DNA of 64,000 nt from CAADGV01 sp040290295 (GCA_040290295.1 PSMW01000001.1:62001-126000); one strand, 5' to 3'. Numbered from the stretch's first letter, positions 24,901 through 33,088 are shown. Notes: generated by a model from the letters alone, not told the origin. Program-made: numbers and translations.

Positions 24901-27461
24901 TGTTGTACGCCGAGGCGCGTGGGCTTCTGTTCATGTCATTGTACGAAGGTTTCGGTTTCCCTGTCCTCGAAGCAATGGCTCGGGGTTGTCCGGTGATTGC
25001 ATCGAATTGCACCTCGATACCGGAAGTGGCAGGCGACGCTGCTATCTTACTGCCGCCAACCGCCGTTGAAGAAATTGCGCAGGCAATGCACCGACTGCTG
25101 ACAGGCAGCAGCTTGCGAGAGGAATGTCGGGCAAAAGGGGTGGAGCGCGCGCAACTCTTTACGTGGGACGCGACGGCAGAACGCACACTGCGTGTGTGGG
25201 AGCGGCTGTTAGAGATTCCGCACACGGTATCACCGACACACTCCGCAGAGAGTGAGGGGAGAAAATCGGGCGATGAGAGACAATCTTCTTCCAACTCCCA
25301 TATCCAGCCTCAGTGCCATACGCTCAGTTTGCAGGATCAATCCGATGCAGCGAAGGAGCCGCGAGAATCGAACAATGACGCAGAAGCGCTACCACCGTTG
25401 GTTTGGGAAGGTCCAATCTTCAGTCACGGTTCGTTAGCGCACGTAAACCGAAACATTGCTCGACAGCTTGCCAAGCAAGGCGTTCCACTGTCTATCTGTG
25501 TGAAGAGGGAAACCGGCGGCAATCTTTCTTCGGATATTCGGTTCGCGGCAATACGGTCACTCGTCAACAAGAACGTCGATGGGCAAGCGATCCACATTCG
25601 CCATCAGTGGCCCCCGGATCTATCGCCGCCGACGAGTGGCTATCTGGTGATGATCCAGCCGTGGGAATTCGTTAGTCTGCCCAAGGAATGGATTCGCTTC
25701 GTCTGCACGCACGTCGATGAAGTTTGGACATACACGCAGTACGTGAGAAACGTGTACATCGCCAGTGGTGTCTCCCCGGAGCGTGTCCACGTTGTTCCGC
25801 TCGGCGTCGATCCTTTTGTGTACCATCCCGACGGGGGAATCTTCCCTCTCAGAACGAAGAAAACATTTCGCTTTCTTTTTGTCGGCGGCACAATTTACCG
25901 AAAAGGGATCGACCTGCTCCTCGACGCTTACGTGGCTGCGTTTGACCGCGACGACGATGTTTGTCTTGTCGTGAAAGATTTCGGCGGCACCTCCTTCTAC
26001 AAAGGTCAAACGATGCAGGAAAAAATTCGATCCATCCAGCGGGATCGTCGTGCACCCGAGGTCGAGTATATCGATCACGTGTTGACCGAGGATGAGATGG
26101 CTGCATTGTATCGTACCTGTAATGTTTTGGTACAGCCATATCGTGGTGAAGGCTTTGGGCTTCCGATACTGGAAGCAATGGCGTGCGGTGTTCCAGCCAT
26201 TGTGACCAAAGGAGGGGCATGTTTGGATTTTTGTCATGGAGAAAACAGCGTCCTGCTTCCCGCTGTGATGAAGCGATTGCCGGAAAAAAAGGTGGGTGAG
26301 TTTGAAACGCTCGATTTCCCGTGGATATTTGAGGTTGAAGGTGAAGTGCTGAAGAGTGCACTTCGCGATGCGTATGACCATCCAGAAGCGCTGAAAGCCA
26401 AAGGTGAGCGTGCTCAGCGAGAGGTGCGTGAGCGATGGACGTGGGAACATACTGCGGCATGCGTCCGACAGCGCGTAGCCTCGCTGGTCAAGAAGCCGAC
26501 ATTTCGTACTTCCACGGCCCTTGCCGTTGAGCAGCTCGAGGTTTCCGTGCGGGTTGCGGGCCGCCTCTATGCCGAGGGACGCTATGAGGTAGCGTTATTT
26601 CTCAGTACGATTGCACAGGAGCTCATCGCTTCACGATTACCGAGTGAGGATCAGCCGAGGCTTCAGGCAGAAGTCGAGAACTTTCGTGGTGATTGCTTTT
26701 TTCGCATCAACGCGTTCGATGATGCGAAACAATGCTATGAGGCAGCCCTGCAAGCGAATCCCACGTCGTCTCATGCCTGCGCCGGCATCGCCGATGTCTT
26801 GTTCGTATGCGGGTTCGACACACAAGCGAAAACCTTGTATGAATGGGCGGTCAAGTACGACCCTCAGAACAAGCGGGCAGTGCAAGGTTTGGCGAAGGTC
26901 AACGCAGAGCTTCATCTCCCGCCGGACGATAACTCCTTGCTGATGGATGGCTCGATACAGAGCAGCTTGGAATACCTGCAGGTTAAAGCACTGGAAGAGT
27001 TGCAGGCAGGCGACCTGCAAGCCGCCATTCAAACTGCCGATGCGATCGAATCACTCCTTGCGTCAAGTCCGCCGCCAGAGCAAGTGCAGGAGCTTCGAGC
27101 AGCAACACTCAACTTGAAAGGTACGTGCTATCTCCGGCTTTCTGAAATCTCGAATGCGAAGCGTTGTTTCGAAGCGGCGCTGCAAGCCAATCCACGGTCA
27201 TCAGCGGCATGTGCAGGATTGGGAGAAGTGTTCTGGGCATTGGGCACAGTGGAACATGCGAAAACCATGTTCGAGCGGGCGCTGAAGAACGATCCTCACA
27301 ATGAATCGGCACATACCGGACTCCGGAAGGCGAACGATGCATTAGGTTTGCCGCCGGACCACCGCACGCTTTCTGTAGCTGAAGACTCGAATCTGGTGCA
27401 TGATGAAGATGGAAACGAATCCAACAGCTCACAAACGGTAACCGTCAATGCCTCACAGTAA
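21933..27461 (+). CDS. giant multidomain glycosyltransferase: methyltransferase, GT-A, GT2, GT4, GT4, TPR
   Basis: 1842 residues from the ATG at 21933 (a GTG at 21888 would add 15). Domains in order: a class I methyltransferase (about 5-200; AEIGVQAGAFS, DWIYLDADHSY); a GT8-like nucleotide-sugar transferase (205-435; WLDADIM at 272-278); GT2 (470-715; VVVDNASTDGT, FLDNDVE); a first GT4 (725-1095; HVGALDPHKNFE, EGFGFPVLEAM); a Ser/Glu-rich linker (1100-1150); a second GT4 (1155-1515; FVGGTIYRKG, EGFGLPILEAM); and TPR repeats (1540-1815), arranged as a duplicated 144-residue block. No signal peptide or membrane helix, so it is cytoplasmic. It sits just before flagellin with a second GT-TPR gene, so flagellin or surface glycan assembly is the likely role. 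The glycan and acceptor are unknown. Confidence 0.85.
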   Translation: MKQCGYTATSHFQISKREELGALFNRLGLLGNGAEIGVQAGAFSAVQRRSWQGKRLHLIGRWRHAEDYHDIANVSQPQQDRLYRSVIEKFSGDRIVTIYRLDSVEAASQFPDNFFDWIYLDADHSYNECTADLHAWYPKLRAGGVFAGHAFVDGVVEAGEFGVKSGVEEFIKPLHIELFFTQESEWKSWYFVKPDHQGCAFVTLAAGEFFQRTFDRYFRESLEQYAERVGVPRYIFREPWDRTPSALRRSLAWQKLLIFELPDLARFDRLCWLDADIMTTRSSENIFECVAGNQWGAVSELRNFTSPDELGRVYESRGVPVLSDMINTGVLVVHRQTHAHAMHALYGEAMERRGQPEQRDGGWFEQPYLSHVLMSEFTGTVLPVRFNRLVVRHLLRLPRPQDVYTMLSRSSVFLHWPGRPAEKFSEDELESVMSIVQSTEVERVSIPAKTSSLHALQTTTSTLRGHTMSHARITFAILTHNALEYTKRCLQSIERTTPAPYRIVVVDNASTDGTPQWLAECGIENLHYVLIEKNLGVPGGRNRLICEIMPSLEPSEFVLFLDNDVELLDGWYLPFLHLFQKEPTVGIAGVVGHSIIVGKDRRDLLPAPTQQAEEVDLVSGFFMLMRSDAIRAVGFFDETLGRFWHEDDDYCIRAKGAGFRVFAVPTKAVFHHAHKSGVALPSIAKGGSPENQKYLAKKWRCLGLVNAHGKIVQRRGVAAKRAKQVIIGVDARTFQYQESVSRGIGHYSFSHLLHVARLRPDWQFVLYRESDNIPSSMEPLLALPNVTTKSVDEYTSNAIDLFHVCDPLNALFGFDSPFRLFPAERMTVTFYDLTPLRLYFPVMPESFQTAYRQRLRQLQQSGATLLAISQYTRDDLIREGIVPADRVEVVMAGLNQSVGPKSFPSDSVRELKSRLSISKPFFLHVGALDPHKNFETTLKAFVTCSKRMPCQLVVVGRLEHHLKAYADQVKSKKIKNVIFTGFLSREELEVLYAEARGLLFMSLYEGFGFPVLEAMARGCPVIASNCTSIPEVAGDAAILLPPTAVEEIAQAMHRLLTGSSLREECRAKGVERAQLFTWDATAERTLRVWERLLEIPHTVSPTHSAESEGRKSGDERQSSSNSHIQPQCHTLSLQDQSDAAKEPRESNNDAEALPPLVWEGPIFSHGSLAHVNRNIARQLAKQGVPLSICVKRETGGNLSSDIRFAAIRSLVNKNVDGQAIHIRHQWPPDLSPPTSGYLVMIQPWEFVSLPKEWIRFVCTHVDEVWTYTQYVRNVYIASGVSPERVHVVPLGVDPFVYHPDGGIFPLRTKKTFRFLFVGGTIYRKGIDLLLDAYVAAFDRDDDVCLVVKDFGGTSFYKGQTMQEKIRSIQRDRRAPEVEYIDHVLTEDEMAALYRTCNVLVQPYRGEGFGLPILEAMACGVPAIVTKGGACLDFCHGENSVLLPAVMKRLPEKKVGEFETLDFPWIFEVEGEVLKSALRDAYDHPEALKAKGERAQREVRERWTWEHTAACVRQRVASLVKKPTFRTSTALAVEQLEVSVRVAGRLYAEGRYEVALFLSTIAQELIASRLPSEDQPRLQAEVENFRGDCFFRINAFDDAKQCYEAALQANPTSSHACAGIADVLFVCGFDTQAKTLYEWAVKYDPQNKRAVQGLAKVNAELHLPPDDNSLLMDGSIQSSLEYLQVKALEELQAGDLQAAIQTADAIESLLASSPPPEQVQELRAATLNLKGTCYLRLSEISNAKRCFEAALQANPRSSAACAGLGEVFWALGTVEHAKTMFERALKNDPHNESAHTGLRKANDALGLPPDHRTLSVAEDSNLVHDEDGNESNSSQTVTVNASQ
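26571..27371 (+). repeat. duplicated TPR module inside the giant glycosyltransferase
   Basis: Two protein blocks about 144 residues (432 bp) apart match closely: both contain an EAALQANP motif, at 26736 and 27168, followed by CAG and later ALGLPPD or AELHLPPD. The DNA has diverged, so the duplication is old rather than a recent tandem repeat. Confidence 0.75.
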
Positions 27462-29010
27462 TTGCCACCGCCGCCCGACGCTCTCGGTCAGCATGATTGT
27501 GAAGAACGAGGAGGCGTTTCTCGACGATTGCTTGCAGAGCGTGCAACCAGTTGCGGATGAGATCGTCATCGTCGATACAGGTTCGACCGATCGTACGAAG
27601 GAGATCGCTCGAGGTTGGGGAACAAAGGTCTTCGACTTCGCATGGCAGGGTGACTTTGCAGCCGCGCGGAACTTCTCTCTGCAACAGTGCACAGGTGATT
27701 GGGTGCTGTATATCGATGCTGATGAACGACTCACGGCAAAGTCGGCGCAAGCTTTGCCTCGACTGCTTTCACGCAACGAGGCAGATGCGTACACCGTCAT
27801 CATCGACAGTCCTCAAACGATGCGGCAGGGAAGATTCAAGCAGCAGAATGCGTATCCACGTCTCTTTCGGCGGTTCGAGGGGATTGCATTCGAGGGGCGC
27901 GTGCACGAGCAAGTGTTGCCCTCACTCCAACGGCAGCGGCTCAAGGTTCTTCCTTCGTCTGTGACGATTCTTCATCTCGGCTACGATCGCGGGTATGATG
28001 TTGTAAAGAAAAAAGCAGAGCGCAATCTCGAACTCTTGCAACGTCAGCTCGCCGTGAATCCCGGCGATGCTTATACGCAGTTCCAAGTCGGGAACACGTT
28101 GGTTGTACTTCAGCGGTACGATGAAGCCGAGTCCATACTCGATCGCGCTCTACGCAACCCTCATCTCGATCGCAGCAATCGAGCATCGTGTTACAACCTG
28201 ATGGCTGAAGTAGCCGTGCGACGAGGTGATCCTCATCGCGCTGTGCAGATGTGTATGAGGTCGCTCGAAGCGGTACCGATTCAGATGATGGCGCGATGGT
28301 TTCTCGCTCTTCTCTACTTCGACCTTCAAGAGTTTGATCAGGCGATACGGGTCCTTGAGGAAGTAGCGAAACTTCTGGATGAACCTTCGACGGTCCGATT
28401 GAATCACATTGCTTCCGATCTCGATCTGAGGCGCTACCGTCTGGAGCTGCAACGTGCGATGACGTATGCAGCGGCGGGGAAAATGGCTGAAGCTGCCGAT
28501 CGGTATCTTGCTGCAATAGAGGAGGAGCCGAGCAGTCGCGAAGCGGTTGAAGGTCTTCTTCGGTGTGTGGATCGAATAGGCGAGAGTGTGGTGGGTCTGC
28601 GTCTGCTTGAACGAGCGGCGCTACAATGCCCGAAGGAAAAACACATTCACATTGCGTTGGCTCGGCGGTATCACGAGCGAAAAGAGTTCGATGCCGCGTT
28701 CCACCACGTTGACTGCGCGATGGCATTAGAACCGGAGGATGGCGACACGTACGCGCTCGCGATCAAATGGAAGATGGAGTTGGGAGCCACCGAGGAAGCG
28801 TGGCGTTACATCGAACACGCCGAAGCGTGCGGTGTGCAAGCGTTTGAATTCCACAAGGCGTCGCTTCAGCTTTCCTTGTCACGAGGTGATCTCCGATCCG
28901 CCTTCAAGCATTTAGAGTTGATGGCACAGACAAGCCAAGCCGACCTCACACCCCTGCGGAACCGGCTGGCTGCTCTCGCAGCCAAAATCTCATCCCAACC
29001 TTCTGCGTGA
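27448..29010 (+). CDS. GT2-family glycosyltransferase with C-terminal TPR repeats
   Basis: 520 residues. Residues about 10-240 are a GT-A fold of the WaaE/SunS-like GT2 group: LSVSMIVKNEEAFLDDCL, DEIVIVDTGSTDRT, and the metal-binding D90-A-D92 in YIDADERL. From about 200 to the end the sequence is helical and repetitive (TPR-like, e.g. QFQVGNTLVVLQRYDEAE and ALEPEDGDTYALA). Members with TPR tails often glycosylate proteins. The ATG lies inside the last 14 nt of the giant glycosyltransferase gene, so translation is coupled. The next gene is flagellin. Confidence 0.88.
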   Translation: MPHSNCHRRPTLSVSMIVKNEEAFLDDCLQSVQPVADEIVIVDTGSTDRTKEIARGWGTKVFDFAWQGDFAAARNFSLQQCTGDWVLYIDADERLTAKSAQALPRLLSRNEADAYTVIIDSPQTMRQGRFKQQNAYPRLFRRFEGIAFEGRVHEQVLPSLQRQRLKVLPSSVTILHLGYDRGYDVVKKKAERNLELLQRQLAVNPGDAYTQFQVGNTLVVLQRYDEAESILDRALRNPHLDRSNRASCYNLMAEVAVRRGDPHRAVQMCMRSLEAVPIQMMARWFLALLYFDLQEFDQAIRVLEEVAKLLDEPSTVRLNHIASDLDLRRYRLELQRAMTYAAAGKMAEAADRYLAAIEEEPSSREAVEGLLRCVDRIGESVVGLRLLERAALQCPKEKHIHIALARRYHERKEFDAAFHHVDCAMALEPEDGDTYALAIKWKMELGATEEAWRYIEHAEACGVQAFEFHKASLQLSLSRGDLRSAFKHLELMAQTSQADLTPLRNRLAALAAKISSQPSA

Positions 29011-29124
29011 ACTGACTGCACACATCCTCCACGCGAATCACAATGGAGTTGAGGACTTTTGTAAGACTTGCACTTCTGCTGTCACCTAAGTCCTTGAACC
29101 ACAAATAATTAAGGCGTCTCCCAC

Positions 29125-29151
29125 TAAAGAAACTCCATGCGTCTCCGATAA
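29125..29151 (+). promoter_or_regulatory. sigma-28 (FliA) promoter of flagellin
   Basis: TAAAGAAA at 29125-29132, exactly 11 bp, then TCCGATAA at 29144-29151. The flagellar sigma-28 consensus is TAAAGTTT-N11-GCCGATAA, so both boxes and the spacing fit with only small differences. Transcription should start near 29158, giving a leader of about 83 nt before the flagellin ATG. Confidence 0.85.
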
Positions 29152-29240
29152 TGAGTGTAGAGCAACAAACTGCTCAACAACAAAACACTCGGGCATGGAA
29201 GCCCGGATCATCCATATACACAACATACAAGGAGGTAGTT

Positions 29241-30065
29241 ATGCCATTAACCGGTGGTGCTCGTATCAACACGAATGTTGCTGCGATGAACGCGTTGAAT
29301 GCGTTGAACGCAATCAATCGCGACCTGAGCATGCATCAGGAGCGCCTGGCAACAGGCCGAAGGATTAACACGGCAGCGGACGATCCGTCGGGCTACGTCA
29401 TTTCCAAGAAGATGGAGGGAGGTATTCGTTCGTTGAATTCCGCGTTGGACAACTTGGGTGACGCACAATCCACCTACGGTGTTGCTGAGGGTGCATACCA
29501 GAAGATTGCTGACCTCTTGGTGCAAATCAAGGAGAAGCAAACGCGCTTCATCAACGGTGCGTTCGGTGCAGACGAGAAGCAGGCGATCGCGACGGAAATC
29601 TCGGGGCTGGCTTCGGAAATCGACGACATTGTCTCGACGACGAAGTTCAACGGGGTGCAGTTGCTGAGCGGCACGTACTCGCAGAACTTCCAGGTCGGTG
29701 AAGGCAGCACCGAAGTGTTTACGGTTGCCTTCAGTTCGAGCGTTTCGTCGGCGGCGTTGCTTGGCGTCGCAGCGGGCAGCATTACCACTGCCAATGTCAC
29801 CACGCTCACCGTGGACGTAGGTCTTGGCACAGTCAACACGGCGATCGGTGCAATCGGTGCGTCGTTGAATCGTTTGTCTGTAAAAGAGGCAAACCTCAAC
29901 ACGGCCATCACGAACACCGAAGCAGCGAAGAGCCGCATCTTCGACGCCGACATTGCCAAGGAGCAGATCAAGGCTGCGAAGCTGCAGATCCTCCAGCAAA
30001 CGTCCACGTCGATGCTGGTGCAGGCGAATGCATCGCCGCAGGTGTTCCTGTCACTGTTCCGATAA
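29241..30065 (+). CDS. fliC: flagellin
   Basis: 274 residues from the ATG at 29241, which has AAGGAGG at 29229-29235. Upstream starts in frame lie within the sigma-28 promoter and are excluded. The N-terminal D0/D1 region has RINTNVAAMNALNAL, LATGRRINTAADDPSGY and GAYQKIADLLVQIKEKQ. The C-terminal D1/D0 region has IGASLNRLSVKEANL, ESRIFDAD-like KSRIFDADIAKEQ and LQILQQTSTSMLVQANASPQ. The middle (about 120-195) is short and Ser/Thr-rich with no large D2/D3 domain. It is the filament subunit, exported by the flagellar system. Two glycosyltransferase genes directly upstream suggest it is glycosylated. Confidence 0.96.
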   Translation: MPLTGGARINTNVAAMNALNALNAINRDLSMHQERLATGRRINTAADDPSGYVISKKMEGGIRSLNSALDNLGDAQSTYGVAEGAYQKIADLLVQIKEKQTRFINGAFGADEKQAIATEISGLASEIDDIVSTTKFNGVQLLSGTYSQNFQVGEGSTEVFTVAFSSSVSSAALLGVAAGSITTANVTTLTVDVGLGTVNTAIGAIGASLNRLSVKEANLNTAITNTEAAKSRIFDADIAKEQIKAAKLQILQQTSTSMLVQANASPQVFLSLFR

Positions 30066-30096
30066 CCTCGAGTACACAGTGGCTTGACGAACAACA

Positions 30097-30123
30097 GGAG
30101 CGGCGCCCCGTAAGGCGCCCTCC
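30097..30123 (+). terminator. hairpin after flagellin gene
   Basis: GGAG-C-GGCGCC and GGCGCC-CTCC pair around a 6-nt loop, giving a ten-base-pair GC-rich stem with one bulged C. The following bases (AGTATTATCT) are only mildly T-rich, so it may be a partial terminator or an mRNA-stabilising 3' structure that lets some transcription reach fliS. Confidence 0.5.
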
Positions 30124-30148
30124 AGTATTATCTACCGAAAGGGAGTGA

Positions 30149-30532
30149 ATGACAAACGGAGGTTTATCCCCGATGCAGACAGCAGCACATACACCGGCAC
30201 CGCCGGTCGAACGATTGTTCTCGGCGCCGAAAGTTCATTCCGCGCTGACAACGTACCGTAAGGAACAGGTTCTCAATCTCTCGCCCGTCGAGGTGATTGA
30301 TAAACTGTATGGAGTCGCGATTCAAGCAATCAAGAAAGACGACAAAGGATTGGCGTACCGAGCAATGAACGAGCTTATCGCGGCACTGAACTTCGAGTAT
30401 CAAGAGGTTGCGTTGAGTTTGTACCGTCTGTACCAGTATGCGAAGTACTGTCTGCGCCAAGGCAAACATGATGACGCCGTCGAGGTTCTGGAAGAGCTTC
30501 GTTCGGCTTGGAAAGAAGCATTCAAGCTCTGA
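30149..30532 (+). CDS. fliS: flagellin export chaperone FliS
   Basis: 127 residues. After a variable N-terminus, the FliS core starts with ALTTYRKEQVLNLSPVEVIDKLY and continues with helices containing AMNELIAALNFEYQEVALSLYRLYQYAKYC and ending LEELRSAWKEAF. FliS binds the disordered C-terminus of flagellin in the cytoplasm and prevents early polymerisation. It has AAAGGGAG just before the ATG. It lies between flagellin and fliD, the usual place. Confidence 0.9.
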   Translation: MTNGGLSPMQTAAHTPAPPVERLFSAPKVHSALTTYRKEQVLNLSPVEVIDKLYGVAIQAIKKDDKGLAYRAMNELIAALNFEYQEVALSLYRLYQYAKYCLRQGKHDDAVEVLEELRSAWKEAFKL

Positions 30533-30557
30533 CACCGATATGTAACGGGAAGAGGCA

Positions 30558-31997
30558 ATGCCTGAAATGTCGAACATATCGAGCCAGATCGATTCGCTGG
30601 TCCAGCAGTATCGACTCAGCATCGGTAAGCCGGCACGGCGACTCGAGGACCGGAAGACGTCGTTGAACGCGCGACTGTCGGTTCTGGCCGAACTCAAATC
30701 CAAGCTCACGGCGTTGCATGCGCTTGCGAAGGATTTGAAAGCGACCGGTGCGCTGTCCAAGTTCAGTGCTTTTTCGGTGGACGGTTCGCTCCCCTCGATC
30801 GTCACTGCGACAGCGACGTCAACCGCAGCGGTGGGTATGCATACGCTATTGGTCACGCAACTCGCCAAAGCTGATACCGTGATCTCCTCTCAGCTCAGCA
30901 GTGCGGCAACGACGATTTCCGCTACTGAAGGAGCTGGAACCAAGACGGTGCGTCTAACGGTGAACGGTGTCTCGGTAGATGTATCGTTCGAGATCCAAGA
31001 CGGTGATACCAACAGCCAGGTGCTGTCGAGGCTGGCGTCGGCGGTCAACGCTGCGTCGGGTTCGAAAGTATCGGCGTCGGTCATCAACGATACAACGGGT
31101 ACGAGCAGGCTGGTGCTGACGAGCAAGGAGAGTGGTTCGACGAACGCCATTACGCTCGAGGATGTGACCGGTTCGGTGTTCAACACCATCGGTCTCGGTG
31201 CCGATGTGGTCGCGAACCGAACTGCCACAAGTGGGACCGCCGGAGGATACTTGTACTCCTCGGTCGATTTGCTGAATGCAAAATTCAAGCTCGACGGTGT
31301 GGATATCGTCCGAGGCACGAATTCCGTGAGTGATGTGCTGACGGGCGTGACGTTGGAATTGAAAGCCGTCCAGAACCCAAACGATACACCGGTGTCGTTG
31401 AAGATTGGGGTGGATAAAGCGAAAGTGAAGACCGCGGTCGAAGATTTTCTCAAAGTGTACAACGAAGCGTTGTCGTACTTGCAAGCGAAGACCTCGGTAA
31501 ACCCGGACAACAAGACGCGCGACATTCTCGCCAGTGATCAAGTCTTCAAAGGCTTGCGGATCAGTCTACGCGCCGTGATGAGTAGTGCGGTGAGCAGCGT
31601 TCTCAGCGGCAATCCAGCGGTGCTGGCGGACATCGGCATCAAAGCGAATGCGGATGGCAGGCTGAGTTTGAGCGATGCCGCGAAGTTCGAGGATGCGCTG
31701 GCGAGCGATGTGCGGAAGGTTGCCGATCTTTTCAACTCCACCGACGGTATCGCTGTCCGCTTGAGCAACGTGTTGGAAGGATTCACCACCTTCGGCGGGC
31801 AGATCGATATCGCACGCAATGGTACGCAGGATCAACTCTCGAACGTTAGCGCAGCACTCAAGCGCGCCAATGCAGAGATCGATCGGAAGGTGCTGGCGTT
31901 TCGGACACAGTTCGAGGCGCTGCAAAACGCATTGAACAGGATTTCGTTACAATCACAAGCAATTTCACGACTATCACAACAACTGTACGGATTCTAA
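30558..31997 (+). CDS. fliD: flagellar filament cap protein FliD (HAP2)
   Basis: 479 residues. The N-terminal FliD_N region (SSQIDSLVQQYRLSIGKPARRLEDRK, seen here in part) is followed by Ser/Thr/Ala-rich beta domains. The C-terminal FliD_C region has KVYNEALSYLQ, LADIGIKANADGRLSLSDAAKFEDAL and the final coiled-coil helix ending LSQQLYG. The cap sits at the filament tip and folds arriving flagellin. Length is normal. Confidence 0.93.
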   Translation: MPEMSNISSQIDSLVQQYRLSIGKPARRLEDRKTSLNARLSVLAELKSKLTALHALAKDLKATGALSKFSAFSVDGSLPSIVTATATSTAAVGMHTLLVTQLAKADTVISSQLSSAATTISATEGAGTKTVRLTVNGVSVDVSFEIQDGDTNSQVLSRLASAVNAASGSKVSASVINDTTGTSRLVLTSKESGSTNAITLEDVTGSVFNTIGLGADVVANRTATSGTAGGYLYSSVDLLNAKFKLDGVDIVRGTNSVSDVLTGVTLELKAVQNPNDTPVSLKIGVDKAKVKTAVEDFLKVYNEALSYLQAKTSVNPDNKTRDILASDQVFKGLRISLRAVMSSAVSSVLSGNPAVLADIGIKANADGRLSLSDAAKFEDALASDVRKVADLFNSTDGIAVRLSNVLEGFTTFGGQIDIARNGTQDQLSNVSAALKRANAEIDRKVLAFRTQFEALQNALNRISLQSQAISRLSQQLYGF

Positions 31998-32017
31998 AGA
32001 GGTAGGGAGGAAAGACA

Positions 32018-32374
32018 ATGTCCATAACAATCGAACCATCGTTCACACCGGTACCGGTGACTTCTCCCGAAGAGGTGTTCTTGGACCCGACGCGTCGTTC
32101 GAAGCAGCACGATGCTGCCGTCCGAGAGGCGGAACATCACAAGAAGCTCTCGCGTGAGGAGGTGGAAAAAATCGTGCGCGAAGTAAACGACCAACTGCAG
32201 GCGATGCACACGGAGTTGAACTTTTCGGTGGACAAAGAAACCGACAAACTGGTATTGCGCATCATCAACAGCAAGACGCACGAGGTGATTCGACAGATAC
32301 CGGCGGAAGAAGCGTTGCGGATTGCCGCGCGCATCAGCAAGCTGCTCGGTCTCCTGATCGACGGGAACGCCTGA
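32018..32374 (+). CDS. flaG: FlaG-family flagellar protein
   Basis: 118 residues. The conserved C-terminal half has LNFSVDKETDKLVLRIINSKTHEVIRQIPAEE (described here by its central motif VIRQIP), the FlaG signature. FlaG affects filament length in several bacteria. It sits between fliD and a small coiled-coil gene and is preceded by AGGGAGG. Confidence 0.88.
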   Translation: MSITIEPSFTPVPVTSPEEVFLDPTRRSKQHDAAVREAEHHKKLSREEVEKIVREVNDQLQAMHTELNFSVDKETDKLVLRIINSKTHEVIRQIPAEEALRIAARISKLLGLLIDGNA

Positions 32375-32376
32375 GT

Positions 32377-32721
32377 ATGGCACTCGCTGAGGTCTTGCGC
32401 TCGACGCTCCTGTCGCTCATCGAAGTGACGAACGAGTTGTGCAAAACGGTGGCGGATGGTGATTACTCGCCATTGAGTGAGCTTTTGGACCGGCGCGAAC
32501 AGTTGCTCGAACAGCAAGCGTTTCTGCTGGCACGGTGGAAAGATTTTTCTCAGAATGTCGATAACGAACGTAGGGAGCTTGCCCGATTGCGGCCCCTGTC
32601 GGACCTTCTTCACAAAAATGACGAGCACCTCACTGGGCTCATCGCACAGAAAAGGGATCAGATAGCAGAACAATTGCGTCGAGCGGAGAACCAGCGCCGA
32701 CTGCTTGTCTATTCACGCTGA
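32377..32721 (+). CDS. small helical protein, FliT/FlgN-like position and shape
   Basis: 114 residues, almost entirely helical, with heptad-like charged stretches (LLDRREQLLEQQ, QIAEQLRRAENQRR). It starts 2 nt after the flaG stop. The order fliS-fliD-flaG-this gene-flgM matches where FliT or FlgN export chaperones lie in other bacteria, but sequence identity is too low to name it. Confidence 0.6.
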   Translation: MALAEVLRSTLLSLIEVTNELCKTVADGDYSPLSELLDRREQLLEQQAFLLARWKDFSQNVDNERRELARLRPLSDLLHKNDEHLTGLIAQKRDQIAEQLRRAENQRRLLVYSR

Positions 32722-32733
32722 AAGGAACATGCT

Positions 32734-33000
32734 ATGGCAATAGATAAAATTGGGTTTGGGCGGCCGCTTGTGCCTTCCTCCGAGAACCCGAAAAACCGAG
32801 AATCACACACCGGGTCGCCTGATGCAAAGGATACGGTGCAGCTTTCCGGCGAAGCGCTGAAGCTCTTTGCTGCGGCGAGAGCGCAACGTCTTGCCGAAAT
32901 CCAAGAACGAGTGCGGACAGGGTTCTACGATCGTCCAGAAATAACGGAAAAAGTGGTGGAAGGCTTGCTGCGCGACATCAAGCGCCCACCGACGGCATGA
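32734..33000 (+). CDS. flgM: anti-sigma-28 factor FlgM-like
   Basis: 88 residues. The pattern DTVQLSGEALKL, then ARAQRLAEIQERVRTGFYDRPEITEKVVEGLL, is that of FlgM: a disordered N-terminus and a C-terminal helix pair that binds sigma-28. FlgM blocks late flagellar genes until it is exported through the finished hook. This fits the sigma-28 promoter found before flagellin. Confidence 0.82.
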   Translation: MAIDKIGFGRPLVPSSENPKNRESHTGSPDAKDTVQLSGEALKLFAAARAQRLAEIQERVRTGFYDRPEITEKVVEGLLRDIKRPPTA

Positions 33001-33060
33001 ACCTTCGTTGTCCCCCGACGAACGGCTCATTGACCTACCTCACGCATTCCTGCAATGCGG

Positions 33061-33088
33061 TTGATTTTCCACTCCCTTTCGTTATATT
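33061..33088 (+). promoter_or_regulatory. putative housekeeping promoter for the NarL-type regulator
   Basis: TTGATT at 33061-33066, a 16-bp spacer and TATATT at 33083-33088, about 50 nt before the TTG start at 33140. Both boxes are close to consensus. Confidence 0.45.

Noticed and set aside
29151..29240. Upstream in-frame extension of flagellin
   Set aside because: It begins inside the sigma-28 -10 box, before the expected transcription start; the ATG at 29241 has a strong ribosome-binding site.
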